Assembly: GCF_003958625.1 (NCBI RefSeq)
Contig: NZ_RSEL01000018.1
Coordinates: forward strand, 1 to 64,000
DNA from: Tsuneonella rigui
Lineage (GTDB): Bacteria; Pseudomonadota; Alphaproteobacteria; Sphingomonadales; Sphingomonadaceae
DNA length: 64,000 bases
Direction: 5' to 3'
In this document: positions 7,179 to 15,696 of the stretch, piece after piece
Numbering within the stretch: position 1 is the first letter of the stretch
Layout: the number at the start of each line of letters is the position of its first letter
Made by a program: the position numbers and the translations under genes
Notes under the pieces: model-generated
Databases searched by the model: none
What the model was told of the DNA's origin: nothing
The model's input: the letters and a program-made list of their open reading frames with translations, nothing else

Positions 7179-8096
7179 ATGAAACGGGGCCTTCGCATCG
7201 GGCTGTTCGTGCTCGCGCTGGCATTCCTCGCGTTCACCTTCGTCAATGCGAGCTGGCTTGCGCCCAAGCCGGTCGGCCGGGCGGGGCTGATCGCGCACCG
7301 CGCTGCGGCCCCCGGCATCGGGTCGTGCGCCACCCAGCCGGGCGCGGCGCGCTACCCGGTGCTGCCCGACAACTCGCTGCAGGCGATCACCGACGTGCGC
7401 CAACTGGGCGCGGCGATGATCGAGATCGCGATCGCTCCGGACGGCAGCGTCTCCCAGGCCCAGTGCACGCAGAGCTACGGCGCGAAGCCGACGCTGGCGC
7501 AAGTGGCGCAAACCGCAAAGCCCAAGCGGCTGCTGTTCCACTTTACCGGCAGCGACCCGACGGCCGCGGATCGGCTGCTGGCGGAGCTCAAGGCGATCGG
7601 CCGCGATCCGGTTGAGGCGGGCGACGCGTTCTACGCGGCGGACGAAGCCGGGCCGGTGGCGCGGATGCGCACCTTGCTGCCGAACGCGTGGAGTTTCAGC
7701 GCCGAGAAAGCGCTCGCCTGCACTGCCGCCTATCGCCGCAGCGGCTGGACCGGCTTCCTGCCGACCGAGTGCAAGGGCGGGACGATGATGATCCCGCTCG
7801 ACGGGCAGGGCAGCCTGGCCGGCTGGCCCAACCGCCTGCTCGCGCGGATGGCCGAGAGCGGCGGCCGAGTCATCATGGTGCGGTCGGCGAACGCCGGCGG
7901 CGACCCACCCAAAGACCCTGGGGGCCTCGACCTGCCCGAACAGTTCGGCGAGATTCCCGATAGCTTCAACGGGTTCATCTGGGTCGACGACACCTGGAAC
8001 CTCGCCCCGGCGCTGTTCCCTGGCAGCGACAACCGCCGCCGCGCGGAGCAGGACGCCGGCGAAGCTGCAGTGAACGCGCGCCGCGCCGCGCGCTGA
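7179..8096 (+). CDS. Glycerophosphodiester phosphodiesterase-like protein, degenerate active site
   Basis: A 305-aa protein with an N-terminal signal anchor (residues ~5-25). It has a recognisable but altered GDPD pattern: LIAHRAAAPG where the family has HRG, LPDNSLQAI where it has ENT, and GAAMIEIAIAPDG where it has an E.D metal pair. The His-Arg and one Glu survive. The C-terminal half (SFSAEKALACTAAYRRSGW, GSLAGWPNRLLARM) also fits a TIM-barrel GDPD. It may be a divergent periplasmic phosphodiesterase or a non-catalytic relative. It follows ribF after a repeat-filled 94-base gap. Confidence 0.7.
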   Translation: MKRGLRIGLFVLALAFLAFTFVNASWLAPKPVGRAGLIAHRAAAPGIGSCATQPGAARYPVLPDNSLQAITDVRQLGAAMIEIAIAPDGSVSQAQCTQSYGAKPTLAQVAQTAKPKRLLFHFTGSDPTAADRLLAELKAIGRDPVEAGDAFYAADEAGPVARMRTLLPNAWSFSAEKALACTAAYRRSGWTGFLPTECKGGTMMIPLDGQGSLAGWPNRLLARMAESGGRVIMVRSANAGGDPPKDPGGLDLPEQFGEIPDSFNGFIWVDDTWNLAPALFPGSDNRRRAEQDAGEAAVNARRAAR

Positions 8097-8208
8097 GGCT
8101 GCTCGTCAGCGATTGCTGACCGCCAGACAGGAACTGCTCACGCGGCGCTCATGACGCTCACGAGGCCATGCGCGCAATCGGCTGCTCGTCACTCACGGGA
8201 GGCCATTT

Positions 8209-9903
8209 ATGCCGAAGTTCACGTTTCTTCTCACTGCGCTCATTGCCACGTCACTGATCCCCTCTCCCCTTGAGGGACAGGGAGGAGCCGCGCTAGCGGC
8301 GGAGGGAGAGGGGACCGCCGCGCCAGCGGCGGCTGACGCCGTCGCCCCCTCTCCCAACCCTCTCCCTCAGGGGGAGAGGGCTATTGGCGCAGAAGCCGAC
8401 GCGATCCTTGCGGCCGCCTACCCCGCCGACGGACCCGGCGCGGCGGCGATCGTCACGCGTCACGGCCAGCCGGTCTACACCGGCGCGCGCGGTATCTCCG
8501 CGACTGGCCAGCCGCTGACTGCCCAAAGCGTGTTCGGGCTCGGCTCGATCACCAAGCAGTTCACCGCCGCACTGGTCCTGCAGCTCGCGGCCGAGGGCAA
8601 GCTGTCGCTCGACGATCCGCTCGGCAAGTTCTTCCCCGACTGGCCGCAGCCGGGCGCGACCGCCACGGTGCGGCAACTGCTCAATCACACCTCGGGCATC
8701 CAGGATTTCAGCAAAGTGCCCGGCTGGATCAACCAGAACCGCGATCGCGACGTCACCACGCAAGAGCTGCTGGCGATCACCCAGAAGCTCGGCTCGAAGG
8801 CCGCGCCGGGCGAGAGCTGGGAATATAACAACGGCGGCTACGTGATCCTGGGCGCGATCGTGGAGCAGGTGACGGGCAAGCCGTGGTTCGCGGCGATCAT
8901 GAGCCGGATCGCCGAGCCGCTGGGCCTTGCCAGCCTGCGCGGGACGAGTGCGGAATCGGGCGGATCGAAGCTGCTCACCGCCGCCTCGGCCGCGGGCGGG
9001 CTCGAGGCCACGGTCGGCGATCTCGGCAAGTGGGCCGATGCGCTGCACCATGGCAAGGTGGTGACCCCCGCGCTCTATGCCGAGATGACCGCGCCCGCCA
9101 AGCTCACCGGGGGCAAGACCGCGCCTTACGGCTTCGCGCTGCGGCTGCGCTATCTGCGCGGGCACAAGGTATTCGAGCACGGCGGCGCGGGCCAGGGGAT
9201 CGACGCCGACAGCGCCTATCTGCCCGACGATGACGTGTTCGTGGCGGTGCTCGGCAACAGCAACCAGCTCCAGACCGATACCAGCGTGACCCTGCGCAGG
9301 CTGGGCGCGCTGGCGATCGGCGCGCCGCTGCCGATGTTCAGTCCCGCGACGGTCGATCCCCAGGCGGTCGCGCCGCTGATCGGCGAATACAGCGGCGAGG
9401 GGCGCAAGGTGCGCTTTTTCGAGCGCGATGGGACGTGGATCATCGGTGCCGGGCCGGACGAAATGAAGCTGGTCGCGGCCGGGGACGGCAAGTTCTACTC
9501 GGCTTCCACTGGGCTCGCGTGGATCGAGTTCTCGCGCGATGCGAACGGCGGGGTGGTGGCCGACCTCTACGATCCGCAGGACGCGAAGCCGGAGCGCTAT
9601 GTGCGCGTCGGCGACATTCCGGCCGATGCCGAAGTCCGCGTCCCGGCGGAGGTGCTGCAGAGCTACACCGGCGACTACCAGACCGAGACGCTGGCGGTGA
9701 CGGTCTCGCTCACCGACAAGGGCAAGCTGGTGATGGCGCCCAAGGGGCAAGAGCCGATCGGCCTGCGCCCGATCTCGCAGACCGAGTTCATGACCGACGA
9801 CGGCCGGATGAAGGTCGCGTTCTTTGCGGACGGCGGGGCGGTCAACCGCTTCACCATGTACCGCGGCGCGCGCGAGCTGCACGGGACGCGGATTGGGAAG
9901 TAG
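8209..9903 (+). CDS. Periplasmic serine hydrolase of the class C beta-lactamase family, with repeat insertion near the N terminus
   Basis: A 564-aa penicillin-binding-protein-like hydrolase. The catalytic SxxK is S113-K116 (GLGSITKQF), the YxN motif is EYNNGGY near residue 206, and the third motif is EHGGAGQG near 325. A C-terminal beta-rich domain follows (~390-560). The signal peptide begins KFTFLLTALIATSL. Residues ~18-58 (PSPLEGQGG... PSPNPLPQGER) are encoded by a GC-rich direct/inverted repeat and are absent from usual family members; the normal mature start would be IGAEADAILAAAYP. A GGGAGG ribosome site precedes the ATG. Substrate unknown. Confidence 0.87.
   Translation: MPKFTFLLTALIATSLIPSPLEGQGGAALAAEGEGTAAPAAADAVAPSPNPLPQGERAIGAEADAILAAAYPADGPGAAAIVTRHGQPVYTGARGISATGQPLTAQSVFGLGSITKQFTAALVLQLAAEGKLSLDDPLGKFFPDWPQPGATATVRQLLNHTSGIQDFSKVPGWINQNRDRDVTTQELLAITQKLGSKAAPGESWEYNNGGYVILGAIVEQVTGKPWFAAIMSRIAEPLGLASLRGTSAESGGSKLLTAASAAGGLEATVGDLGKWADALHHGKVVTPALYAEMTAPAKLTGGKTAPYGFALRLRYLRGHKVFEHGGAGQGIDADSAYLPDDDVFVAVLGNSNQLQTDTSVTLRRLGALAIGAPLPMFSPATVDPQAVAPLIGEYSGEGRKVRFFERDGTWIIGAGPDEMKLVAAGDGKFYSASTGLAWIEFSRDANGGVVADLYDPQDAKPERYVRVGDIPADAEVRVPAEVLQSYTGDYQTETLAVTVSLTDKGKLVMAPKGQEPIGLRPISQTEFMTDDGRMKVAFFADGGAVNRFTMYRGARELHGTRIGK
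8259..8390. repeat. Low-complexity repeat inserted in frame in the serine hydrolase gene
   Basis: CCCCTCTCCCCTTGAGGG at the left and CTCCCTCAGGGGGAGAGGG at the right flank two GCGCTAGCGGCGG-like inverted blocks. This purine/pyrimidine-skewed pattern is typical of dispersed intergenic repeats, yet here it sits within the reading frame right after the signal peptide core. Confidence 0.75.
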
Positions 9904-9921
9904 CCCCGTCTCCCACGCCTA

Positions 9922-10009
9922 CGTCACCCCGGCCTTGATCCGGGGTGGTGCTTTCTTCTCGACCGCCGCTCGAAGGAAGCACTGGCCCGGATCAGGTCCG
10001 GGCCGACGA
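9922..10009. repeat. Dispersed double-hairpin palindromic repeat, copy 2
   Basis: Opens CGTCACCCCGG and closes GGGCCGACGA, with internal hairpins CCCCGGCCTTGATCCGGGG and GGCCCGGATCAGGTCCGGGCC shown by pairing of their outer six to eight bases. It fills the gap before ileS and is the reverse orientation of the copy inside ileS. Confidence 0.85.
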
Positions 10010-10081
10010 TGGTGGGGGTGCTGAACGGGCGCGACCGAAAAACTTTCCTACTCGCACCGCCCCCGCTAAGGCCCGCGCGCC

Positions 10082-13054
10082 ATGAGCGACGCCGACAAAC
10101 CAGCCCGCGATTACCGCGACACCGTCTTCCTGCCCAAGACCGACTTCCCGATGAAGGCCGGCCTGCCGCAGAAGGAGCCGGGGATTGCGGCGAAGTGGGA
10201 GGCGGAGAAGCTCTACGAGCAACTGCGCGACAGCCGCCGCGGCCGGCCCAAGTTCATGTATCATGACGGCCCGCCCTATGCGAATGGCGACATGCACATC
10301 GGCCACGCGCTCAACCACACGATCAAGGACATGGTCTGCCGCACGCAGAACCTGCTCGGCAAGGACGCGCCCTACGTGCCGGGGTGGGACTGCCACGGGC
10401 TGCCGATCGAGTGGAAAGTCGAAGAGCAGTACCGCAAGGCCAAGCGCGACAAGGACAGCGTCCCGCTGCTCGAATTCCGCGCCGAGTGCCGCGCCTATGC
10501 CCAGCACTGGGTCGACGTGCAGCGCGAGCAGCTGAAGCGCCTCGGCGTGATGGCCGACTGGGACCACCCCTACCTGACCATGCAACCCGAGAGCGAGGCG
10601 ACCATCGTCGCCGAACTGCTCAAGTTCGCCACCAGCGGCCAGCTCTACCGCGGGGCCAAGCCGGTGATGTGGTCCCCGGTCGAAAAGACCGCGCTCGCCG
10701 AGGCCGAGGTTGAATACGAGGACATCGTCTCGACCCAGATCGACGTGGCGTTCGAGATCGTCGATTCACCGATCGAAGAGCTGAAAGGCGCTTACGCGGT
10801 GATCTGGACGACGACGCCATGGACGATCCCGGTGAACCAGGCGATCGCTTACGGGCCGCTGGTTGAGTACGGGCTCTATGATCTCGGAGGCCGGCCCTGC
10901 ATCGCCGAAGTGGAATTGGTCGGTGAGTTGGCCGGACGGATGGGCATTTCTCGCCACATCGATGACCAGCATTCTGAGTTGAAAAGCAGCTTCCGACAGA
11001 TCGCTACCTTCAAAGGCTCAGACCTCGCCGGCACCGTCGCCCGCCACCCGATGCACCATCTCGGCGGGTTCTTCGCCGAGCCGCGGCCGTTCCTGCCGGG
11101 CGAGTTCGTCACCACCGACACCGGCACCGGGCTCGTCCACATGGCGCCCGACCACGGCGAGGACGACTTCGAGCTGTGCAAGGCCTATGGCCTGACCCCG
11201 AAGTTCGCGGTCGAGGGGGACGGCAAGTTCCGCGAGGACTGGGGCTGGCTCGGCGGGCAGGGCAGCGTCATCAACCCCAAGTTCAACGCGCCCGACGGGC
11301 CGATCTGTTCGGACCTGCGCGAAGCCGGCGCGCTGCTGGCGGCGAGCGCGGATTACCGGCACTCCTACCCGCACTCGTGGCGCTCGAAGGCCAAGGTGAT
11401 CTTCCGCTGCACCCCGCAGTGGTTCGTGCCGATGGACAAGCCCCACGCGGTCGAGCCAGTCGAGGGCCGCGCGCGCCAGCGCTGGGACAACGAAGGCGGC
11501 GCGCTGGAGCCGGGCGAGACCTTGCGCGAAGTGGCGCTGGCCGAGATCCAGCGGGTCAAGTTCATCCCCGAAAAGGGCCGCAACCGCATCGGCTCGATGG
11601 TCGAAGGGCGGCCCGACTGGGTGCTCAGCCGCCAGCGCGCGTGGGGCGTGCCGATCACGCTGTTCGTCAACCGCCAGACCGGCGACTACCTGGTCGACGA
11701 GGCGGTCAACGCGCGCATCGTGGCGGCGGTGAAGGCGCAGGGCATCGACGCCTGGACCCCCGAGACCGCGCACAGCTTCCTGGGCGACGACTACAACGCC
11801 GAAGATTGGGAAGCGGTCAGCGACATCCTCGACGTGTGGTTCGATAGCGGGACCAGCCACGCCTACGTGCTCGACAGCGGGCGCTGGCCCGACCTCTCGT
11901 GGCCGGCGGATATCTATGTCGAAGGCTCCGACCAGCACCGCGGCTGGTTCCAATCCTCGCTGCTCGAAAGCTGCGCCACCCGCGGCCGCGCGCCTTACGA
12001 CCAGATCCTCACCCACGGCTTCACGATGGACGCCAAGGGGCTCAAGATGTCGAAGAGCCTCGGCAACACGGTCGACCCCATCAAGGTGATGGAGACCTAC
12101 GGCGCGGACATCATCCGCCTGTGGGCACTGTCGGTCGATTTCACCGAGGACCACCGCATCGGCGACGAGATCCTCAAAGGTGTCGCGGACCAGTATCGCA
12201 AGCTGCGGAACACGTTCCGCTACTTGCTCGGCGCGCTCGACGGGTTCGATGGGGCGGAGCGGGTCAGGCCGGACGAGATGCCCGAGCTCGAACGCTACGT
12301 GCTGGCGCTGCTCGGAGAGGTCGAGGCGACGCTGCGCACCGCGATCGAGAGGTACGACTTCAACACCTACGTCCGCACGCTGATCGACTTCTGCAACGAG
12401 GACCTGTCGGCGTTCTACTTCGATATCCGCAAAGATTCGCTCTACTGCGACGGCGCCAACGACCCCAGGCGGCGCGCGTACCGGACAGTACTCGACACGC
12501 TGTTCCACGCGCTGATCCGCTGGGCCGCCCCGGTGCTGGTGTTTACTGCGGAGGAAGTGTGGGGGACGCGCTACCCGGACGGCGGCAGTGTGCATTTGCT
12601 CGAATGGCCGGAACTGCCCACAACCTCCGCCACCCCCTCCCATCGTCGGCCCGGACTTGATCCGGGCCAGAGCTTCTTTTCTGGCGCAGCGCACGAAGGC
12701 AGCACCACCCCGGATCAAGTCCGGGGTGACGAGAGGTGGGTGGAATTGAGAGCATTGCGCGATCGCGTGCTCGAGGCGATCGAGCCGCTGCGGCGCGACA
12801 AGATCGTCCGCTCGGGGCTGGAGGCTGAGGTCACCGTGCCTGCCTCGGCCGTGCCGGAAGGTTTCACCGACGCCGACCTCGCCGAGCTGTTCATCACCGC
12901 GCAAGTGCGGCGGGGCGATGGCGAGGCGGTGACCGTCACCCGCACATCGGACGAAAAATGCGGCCGCTGCTGGCGGCTGTTGCCCGAGGTCACCGAGGAC
13001 GGCGCGCTGTGTCATCGCTGCGGCGAAGTCGTGGGCGAGGAGGAGCTGGCGTGA
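10082..13054 (+). CDS. ileS: Isoleucyl-tRNA synthetase with an in-frame repeat insertion
   Basis: Class I synthetase charging tRNA-Ile, with CP1 editing. The HIGH signature is at ~74 (GDMHIGHALNHTIKD) and KMSKS is in LKMSKSLGNTVDP near 656. The C-terminal zinc finger has CGRCW and CHRCG near 960-980. At 990 aa it is longer than usual. Residues ~855-884 (HRRPGLDPGQSFF... DQVRGDE) are encoded by a palindromic repeat inserted between the anticodon-binding domain and C-terminal domain without breaking the frame. A stretch near residues 264-316 uses AT-richer codons than the rest. It overlaps lspA by four bases. Confidence 0.95.
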   Translation: MSDADKPARDYRDTVFLPKTDFPMKAGLPQKEPGIAAKWEAEKLYEQLRDSRRGRPKFMYHDGPPYANGDMHIGHALNHTIKDMVCRTQNLLGKDAPYVPGWDCHGLPIEWKVEEQYRKAKRDKDSVPLLEFRAECRAYAQHWVDVQREQLKRLGVMADWDHPYLTMQPESEATIVAELLKFATSGQLYRGAKPVMWSPVEKTALAEAEVEYEDIVSTQIDVAFEIVDSPIEELKGAYAVIWTTTPWTIPVNQAIAYGPLVEYGLYDLGGRPCIAEVELVGELAGRMGISRHIDDQHSELKSSFRQIATFKGSDLAGTVARHPMHHLGGFFAEPRPFLPGEFVTTDTGTGLVHMAPDHGEDDFELCKAYGLTPKFAVEGDGKFREDWGWLGGQGSVINPKFNAPDGPICSDLREAGALLAASADYRHSYPHSWRSKAKVIFRCTPQWFVPMDKPHAVEPVEGRARQRWDNEGGALEPGETLREVALAEIQRVKFIPEKGRNRIGSMVEGRPDWVLSRQRAWGVPITLFVNRQTGDYLVDEAVNARIVAAVKAQGIDAWTPETAHSFLGDDYNAEDWEAVSDILDVWFDSGTSHAYVLDSGRWPDLSWPADIYVEGSDQHRGWFQSSLLESCATRGRAPYDQILTHGFTMDAKGLKMSKSLGNTVDPIKVMETYGADIIRLWALSVDFTEDHRIGDEILKGVADQYRKLRNTFRYLLGALDGFDGAERVRPDEMPELERYVLALLGEVEATLRTAIERYDFNTYVRTLIDFCNEDLSAFYFDIRKDSLYCDGANDPRRRAYRTVLDTLFHALIRWAAPVLVFTAEEVWGTRYPDGGSVHLLEWPELPTTSATPSHRRPGLDPGQSFFSGAAHEGSTTPDQVRGDERWVELRALRDRVLEAIEPLRRDKIVRSGLEAEVTVPASAVPEGFTDADLAELFITAQVRRGDGEAVTVTRTSDEKCGRCWRLLPEVTEDGALCHRCGEVVGEEELA
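12644..12732. repeat. Dispersed double-hairpin palindromic repeat, copy 3, inside ileS
   Basis: GGCCCGGACTTGATCCGGGCC-type arm followed by ACCCCGGATCAAGTCCGGGGT-type arm; ends CGTCGG and GTGACGA. It lies wholly inside the ileS coding frame and is translated. Confidence 0.88.
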
Positions 13055-13572
13055 ACCCGGTGCTCAAGAATCGGCTGATCGGCCTCGCCATCGCGGTGCT
13101 GGTGTTCGCCGCCGATCAGGCGTTCAAGGGCTACATCCTGCATGGATTGAAGCTGCAGCTCGGCCAGTCGCACTACCTGCTGCCGATCTTCAACTACACG
13201 CTGACGCACAACTATGGTGTATCGCTTGGCATGTTCACCGCTGCCTCCGAAGCGCAGCGCTGGGCGCTGGTCGGCTTCACCAGCCTGATCGCGGTGGTCG
13301 TCACCGTATGGATGCTGCGCGAGAAAAAGCTTGCCGATATCGCCGCGCTGGCGCTGATCCTCGGCGGCGCGCTCGGCAACATCAAGGACCGCTACGACCT
13401 TGGCTACGTGGTCGATTTCCTCGACCTGCACTTCGGCGAGTGGCGCCCGTTCCTGGTCTTCAATGTTGCCGATGCGGCCATCACCATCGGCGTGCTGATC
13501 ATCCTTGCCCGATCGCTGCTTATCCGCGAAAAGGCCCCCGAGAAACCGGCCGAGACGGCCGTGGAGAGCTGA
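13051..13572 (+). CDS. lspA: Lipoprotein signal peptidase (signal peptidase II)
   Basis: Inner-membrane aspartyl protease that removes signal peptides from prolipoproteins. Four hydrophobic segments are visible in 173 aa. Conserved blocks are AADQAFKGYI near the N terminus, NYGVSLGMF, and the catalytic aspartates in YVVDFLDLHFG and FNVADAAITIG. The GTG start at 13051 overlaps the ileS stop by four bases and gives a normal N terminus (NPVLKNRLIGL). The ileS-lspA-lipoprotein order is common in alphaproteobacteria. Confidence 0.95.
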   Translation: MNPVLKNRLIGLAIAVLVFAADQAFKGYILHGLKLQLGQSHYLLPIFNYTLTHNYGVSLGMFTAASEAQRWALVGFTSLIAVVVTVWMLREKKLADIAALALILGGALGNIKDRYDLGYVVDFLDLHFGEWRPFLVFNVADAAITIGVLIILARSLLIREKAPEKPAETAVES

Positions 13573-13577
13573 ATACC

Positions 13578-13988
13578 ATGCGCAAGACCGCTACTTTCGC
13601 CTTCGTCACCCTCGCCGCCACCGCGCTGGCGGGCTGCGGCGCCGGGGGCATCCTCAACCGCGAGCGCCCCGACGAGTTCGCCGTGCAGCGCCAGGCGCCG
13701 CTGGTGGTCCCGCCCGATTTCAGCCTCACCCCGCCCGCTCCCGGCGCCCCGCGTCCGACCGAAGGCACCGCGGCCGACCAGGCATTGGACGCGCTGTTCG
13801 GCGGCCCCGCCCCGCGCAGCCAGGTCGAAACCAGCGCCCTCGACCGCGCCGGCACCGCCGACCCGGGCATCCGCACCGCGGTGGGCGATCCGCAGACCAA
13901 CACCGTCGCCAAGGGCGCGGTGACCCGCGACATCATCGCCGCGCCGGAAGGTGATGGCGCAGGCGCGAGCGCGGTTATTCCAAGCTGA
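13578..13988 (+). CDS. DUF3035-type lipoprotein
   Basis: A 136-aa lipoprotein: signal peptide with lipobox LAGCGAGG (Cys ~20), then a Pro/Ala-rich periplasmic chain with the segment RPDEFAVQRQAPLVVPPDF typical of the DUF3035 (BamF-like) family. The rest is low complexity (TPPAPGAPRPTEG) ending in a tail with no recognisable domain. It starts five bases after lspA, whose product would process it. An outer-membrane-linked role is inferred from the lipobox and family, not demonstrated. Confidence 0.85.
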   Translation: MRKTATFAFVTLAATALAGCGAGGILNRERPDEFAVQRQAPLVVPPDFSLTPPAPGAPRPTEGTAADQALDALFGGPAPRSQVETSALDRAGTADPGIRTAVGDPQTNTVAKGAVTRDIIAAPEGDGAGASAVIPS

Positions 13989-13998
13989 TTCTTGGTTG

Positions 13999-14100
13999 CG
14001 ACCCCGCCTCCGCGGGGTCGTCCTCGGCGCGCTTCCTCCGCTCCGCTCCGGAGCGCCTGCGGGCGCGCGTTCGCGCTTGCGGTCGGCTGGTCGCCGACCG
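13999..14100 (-). ncRNA. Four-hairpin structured repeat module, copy 1
   Basis: Read on the minus strand: H1 CGGTCGGC-GACCA-GCCGACCG (14100-14080), H2 GCGC-GAAC-GCGC, H3 closed by GGCGC/GCGCC, H4 CGACCCCG-CGGAGG-CGGGGTCG (14020-13999). Stems differ from copies 2 and 3 yet remain paired, and loops are nearly the same. It lies 10 bases past the DUF3035 gene stop. Whether it is transcribed is unknown; it may be a DNA repeat, a terminator or an RNA element. Confidence 0.6.
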
Positions 14101-14140
14101 TGCTCTTGCGAGACCGACCTAGTTTGGCGTCGCGAGAGCA

Positions 14141-14243
14141 CGGTTCGCGACTAGCGAACCGCAAGGCCGACCGGCCGCCCGCAGGTGCCCTGTAGCGAAG
14201 CGGAAGGAACAGCACCGAGGACGAAGGCGCGGAGGCGCCTTCG
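14141..14243 (+). ncRNA. Four-hairpin structured repeat module, copy 2
   Basis: H1 CGGTTCGC-GACTA-GCGAACCG (14141-14161), H2 GGCC-GACC-GGCC (14165-14176), H3 closed by GGTGC/GCACC (14184-14216), H4 CGAAGGCG-CGGAGG-CGCCTTCG (14222-14243). It is arranged back to back with copy 1 across a 40-base spacer whose ends TGCTCT and AGAGCA also pair. It ends five bases from the stop codon of the convergent CorC-like gene. Confidence 0.6.
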
Positions 14244-14248
14244 AAAAA

Positions 14249-15541
14249 CTAAAGGCAAACCGCCAACAGCTTGTCGATCTTGCGCCCATCCATGTCGACC
14301 ACTTCGATCCGCCAGCCCTGGTCGGTGAAGTGCTCACCCTCCTCTGGCAACTTCTTGAGGCTCCACAGGACGTAGCCAGCCGCAGTCGCGAACTCGCGGT
14401 CTTCGGGGAGGTCGATGCACAGGCGATCGGCCAGCTGGTCGACCGGCAACGCGCCCGAGATCAGCAGCGATCCATCGTCGCGCTCGATGATCGTCGGCGC
14501 CTCGCCCAAATCCTGGTCGCTCGCGAAGTTGCCGACGATCGCGGTCAGCAGGTCGACCGGGGTGACGATCCCCTCGAGGTGCCCGTATTCATCGTGCACC
14601 ATCGCCATCGCCACTTCCGCCTGCTGCAGCGTGCGCAGCGCGTCCATCGCGTCGAGCTGGTCGGGGATCACCTCGGGCTTCTTGATCAGCGCGGCGAGAT
14701 CGACCGGCTGGCCGGCGACCATCGTGCGCAGGACTTCGCGCACCTTGACCACTCCCACCACCTTGTCGGGCGAGCCGTCGGCCACCGGCAGCAGCGAGTG
14801 CGGGCTCGCGTCGATGCGGGCGCGCAGGTCGACCTCGGGGCCCTGCAGGTCGAGCCAGTCGAGCTCGTTGCGCGGGGTCATCAGCTCGCGCACCGGGCGC
14901 TCAGCGAGCTTGACCACGCCGGCAAGAATCTGGCTTTGCCCGGCTTCGATCACCCCTGAGTGGGTCGCCTCGGTGAAGATCATGTGCAGCTCTTCGCTGG
15001 TCACGCTGCCCTGCCCCGCGGGCCGCACGCCGAGCAGGCGGATGATCAGCGCCGACGAGGTGTCGAGCAGCCACACTATCGGCGCGGCCACCCTCGCCAG
15101 CATCGCCATCGGGCGTGAGGCCCAAAGCGCGATCGGCATCGCCGCGCGCAAGGCGACCTGCTTGGGCACCAGCTCGCCGATGACCAGGCTGAAGTAGGTG
15201 GTGAGGACGATCACCAGCGCGAACCCGGCTTCCTCGGCGTACTCGGCCGGCACGCCCAGCGCCGCGAGCCGCTCGGCCGCCGGTCCGCCCAGGCTCGAAC
15301 CCGAATAGGCGCCCGAAACGATCGCGACGATGGTGATCCCGGCCTGCACGGTCGACAGGAACTTGCCCGGATCGCCTTGCAGCGCGAGCGCCGCCTGCGC
15401 CGCCTTGCTGCCCTTGTCGGCGGCGGCTTTGAGGCGCGCGGGCTTGGCGGAGACGATCGCCAGCTCGCTCATCGCGAACAGGCCGTTGAGCACGATCAGC
15501 CCGGCGATGATCAGGACGTCGGTCCAGGGAAACGGTGTCAC
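14249..15541 (-). CDS. CNNM/CorC-HlyC family transporter-associated protein
   Basis: A 430-aa membrane protein. The N-terminal DUF21 domain has three or four transmembrane segments (residues ~5-190) with VLNGLFAMSELAIVSAK and IGELVPKQVALR. Two CBS domains follow (~205-330: RELMTPRNELDWLD, MAMVHDEYGHLEGIVTP), then a C-terminal CorC_HlyC domain (~345-430). This family is linked to Mg/Co efflux or tolerance; haemolysin is a historical name. The start is GTG (TPFPWTDVLI). The gene converges with the DUF3035 gene across a repeat-filled gap. Confidence 0.88.
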   Translation of the reverse strand: MTPFPWTDVLIIAGLIVLNGLFAMSELAIVSAKPARLKAAADKGSKAAQAALALQGDPGKFLSTVQAGITIVAIVSGAYSGSSLGGPAAERLAALGVPAEYAEEAGFALVIVLTTYFSLVIGELVPKQVALRAAMPIALWASRPMAMLARVAAPIVWLLDTSSALIIRLLGVRPAGQGSVTSEELHMIFTEATHSGVIEAGQSQILAGVVKLAERPVRELMTPRNELDWLDLQGPEVDLRARIDASPHSLLPVADGSPDKVVGVVKVREVLRTMVAGQPVDLAALIKKPEVIPDQLDAMDALRTLQQAEVAMAMVHDEYGHLEGIVTPVDLLTAIVGNFASDQDLGEAPTIIERDDGSLLISGALPVDQLADRLCIDLPEDREFATAAGYVLWSLKKLPEEGEHFTDQGWRIEVVDMDGRKIDKLLAVCL

Positions 15542-15696
15542 GATTGAGGCGCTAGCACAAAAGCGCCGCGCTGCCAGCGGGAACCCGAGCGATGCGGCCG
15601 CCGTTTACAGGCACAAGGTGCGGGTAGGGCGCGCCGGCCTTTGGCGTGCCGCACGAGCGGGACGCCGCACGTAACGAGAACAAAGGGGACTACCCA

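Noticed and set aside
11018-13015. 665-codon minus-strand frame opposite ileS
   Set aside because: Antisense shadow of a certain gene; composition is His/Arg/Asp-rich and unlike a folded protein.
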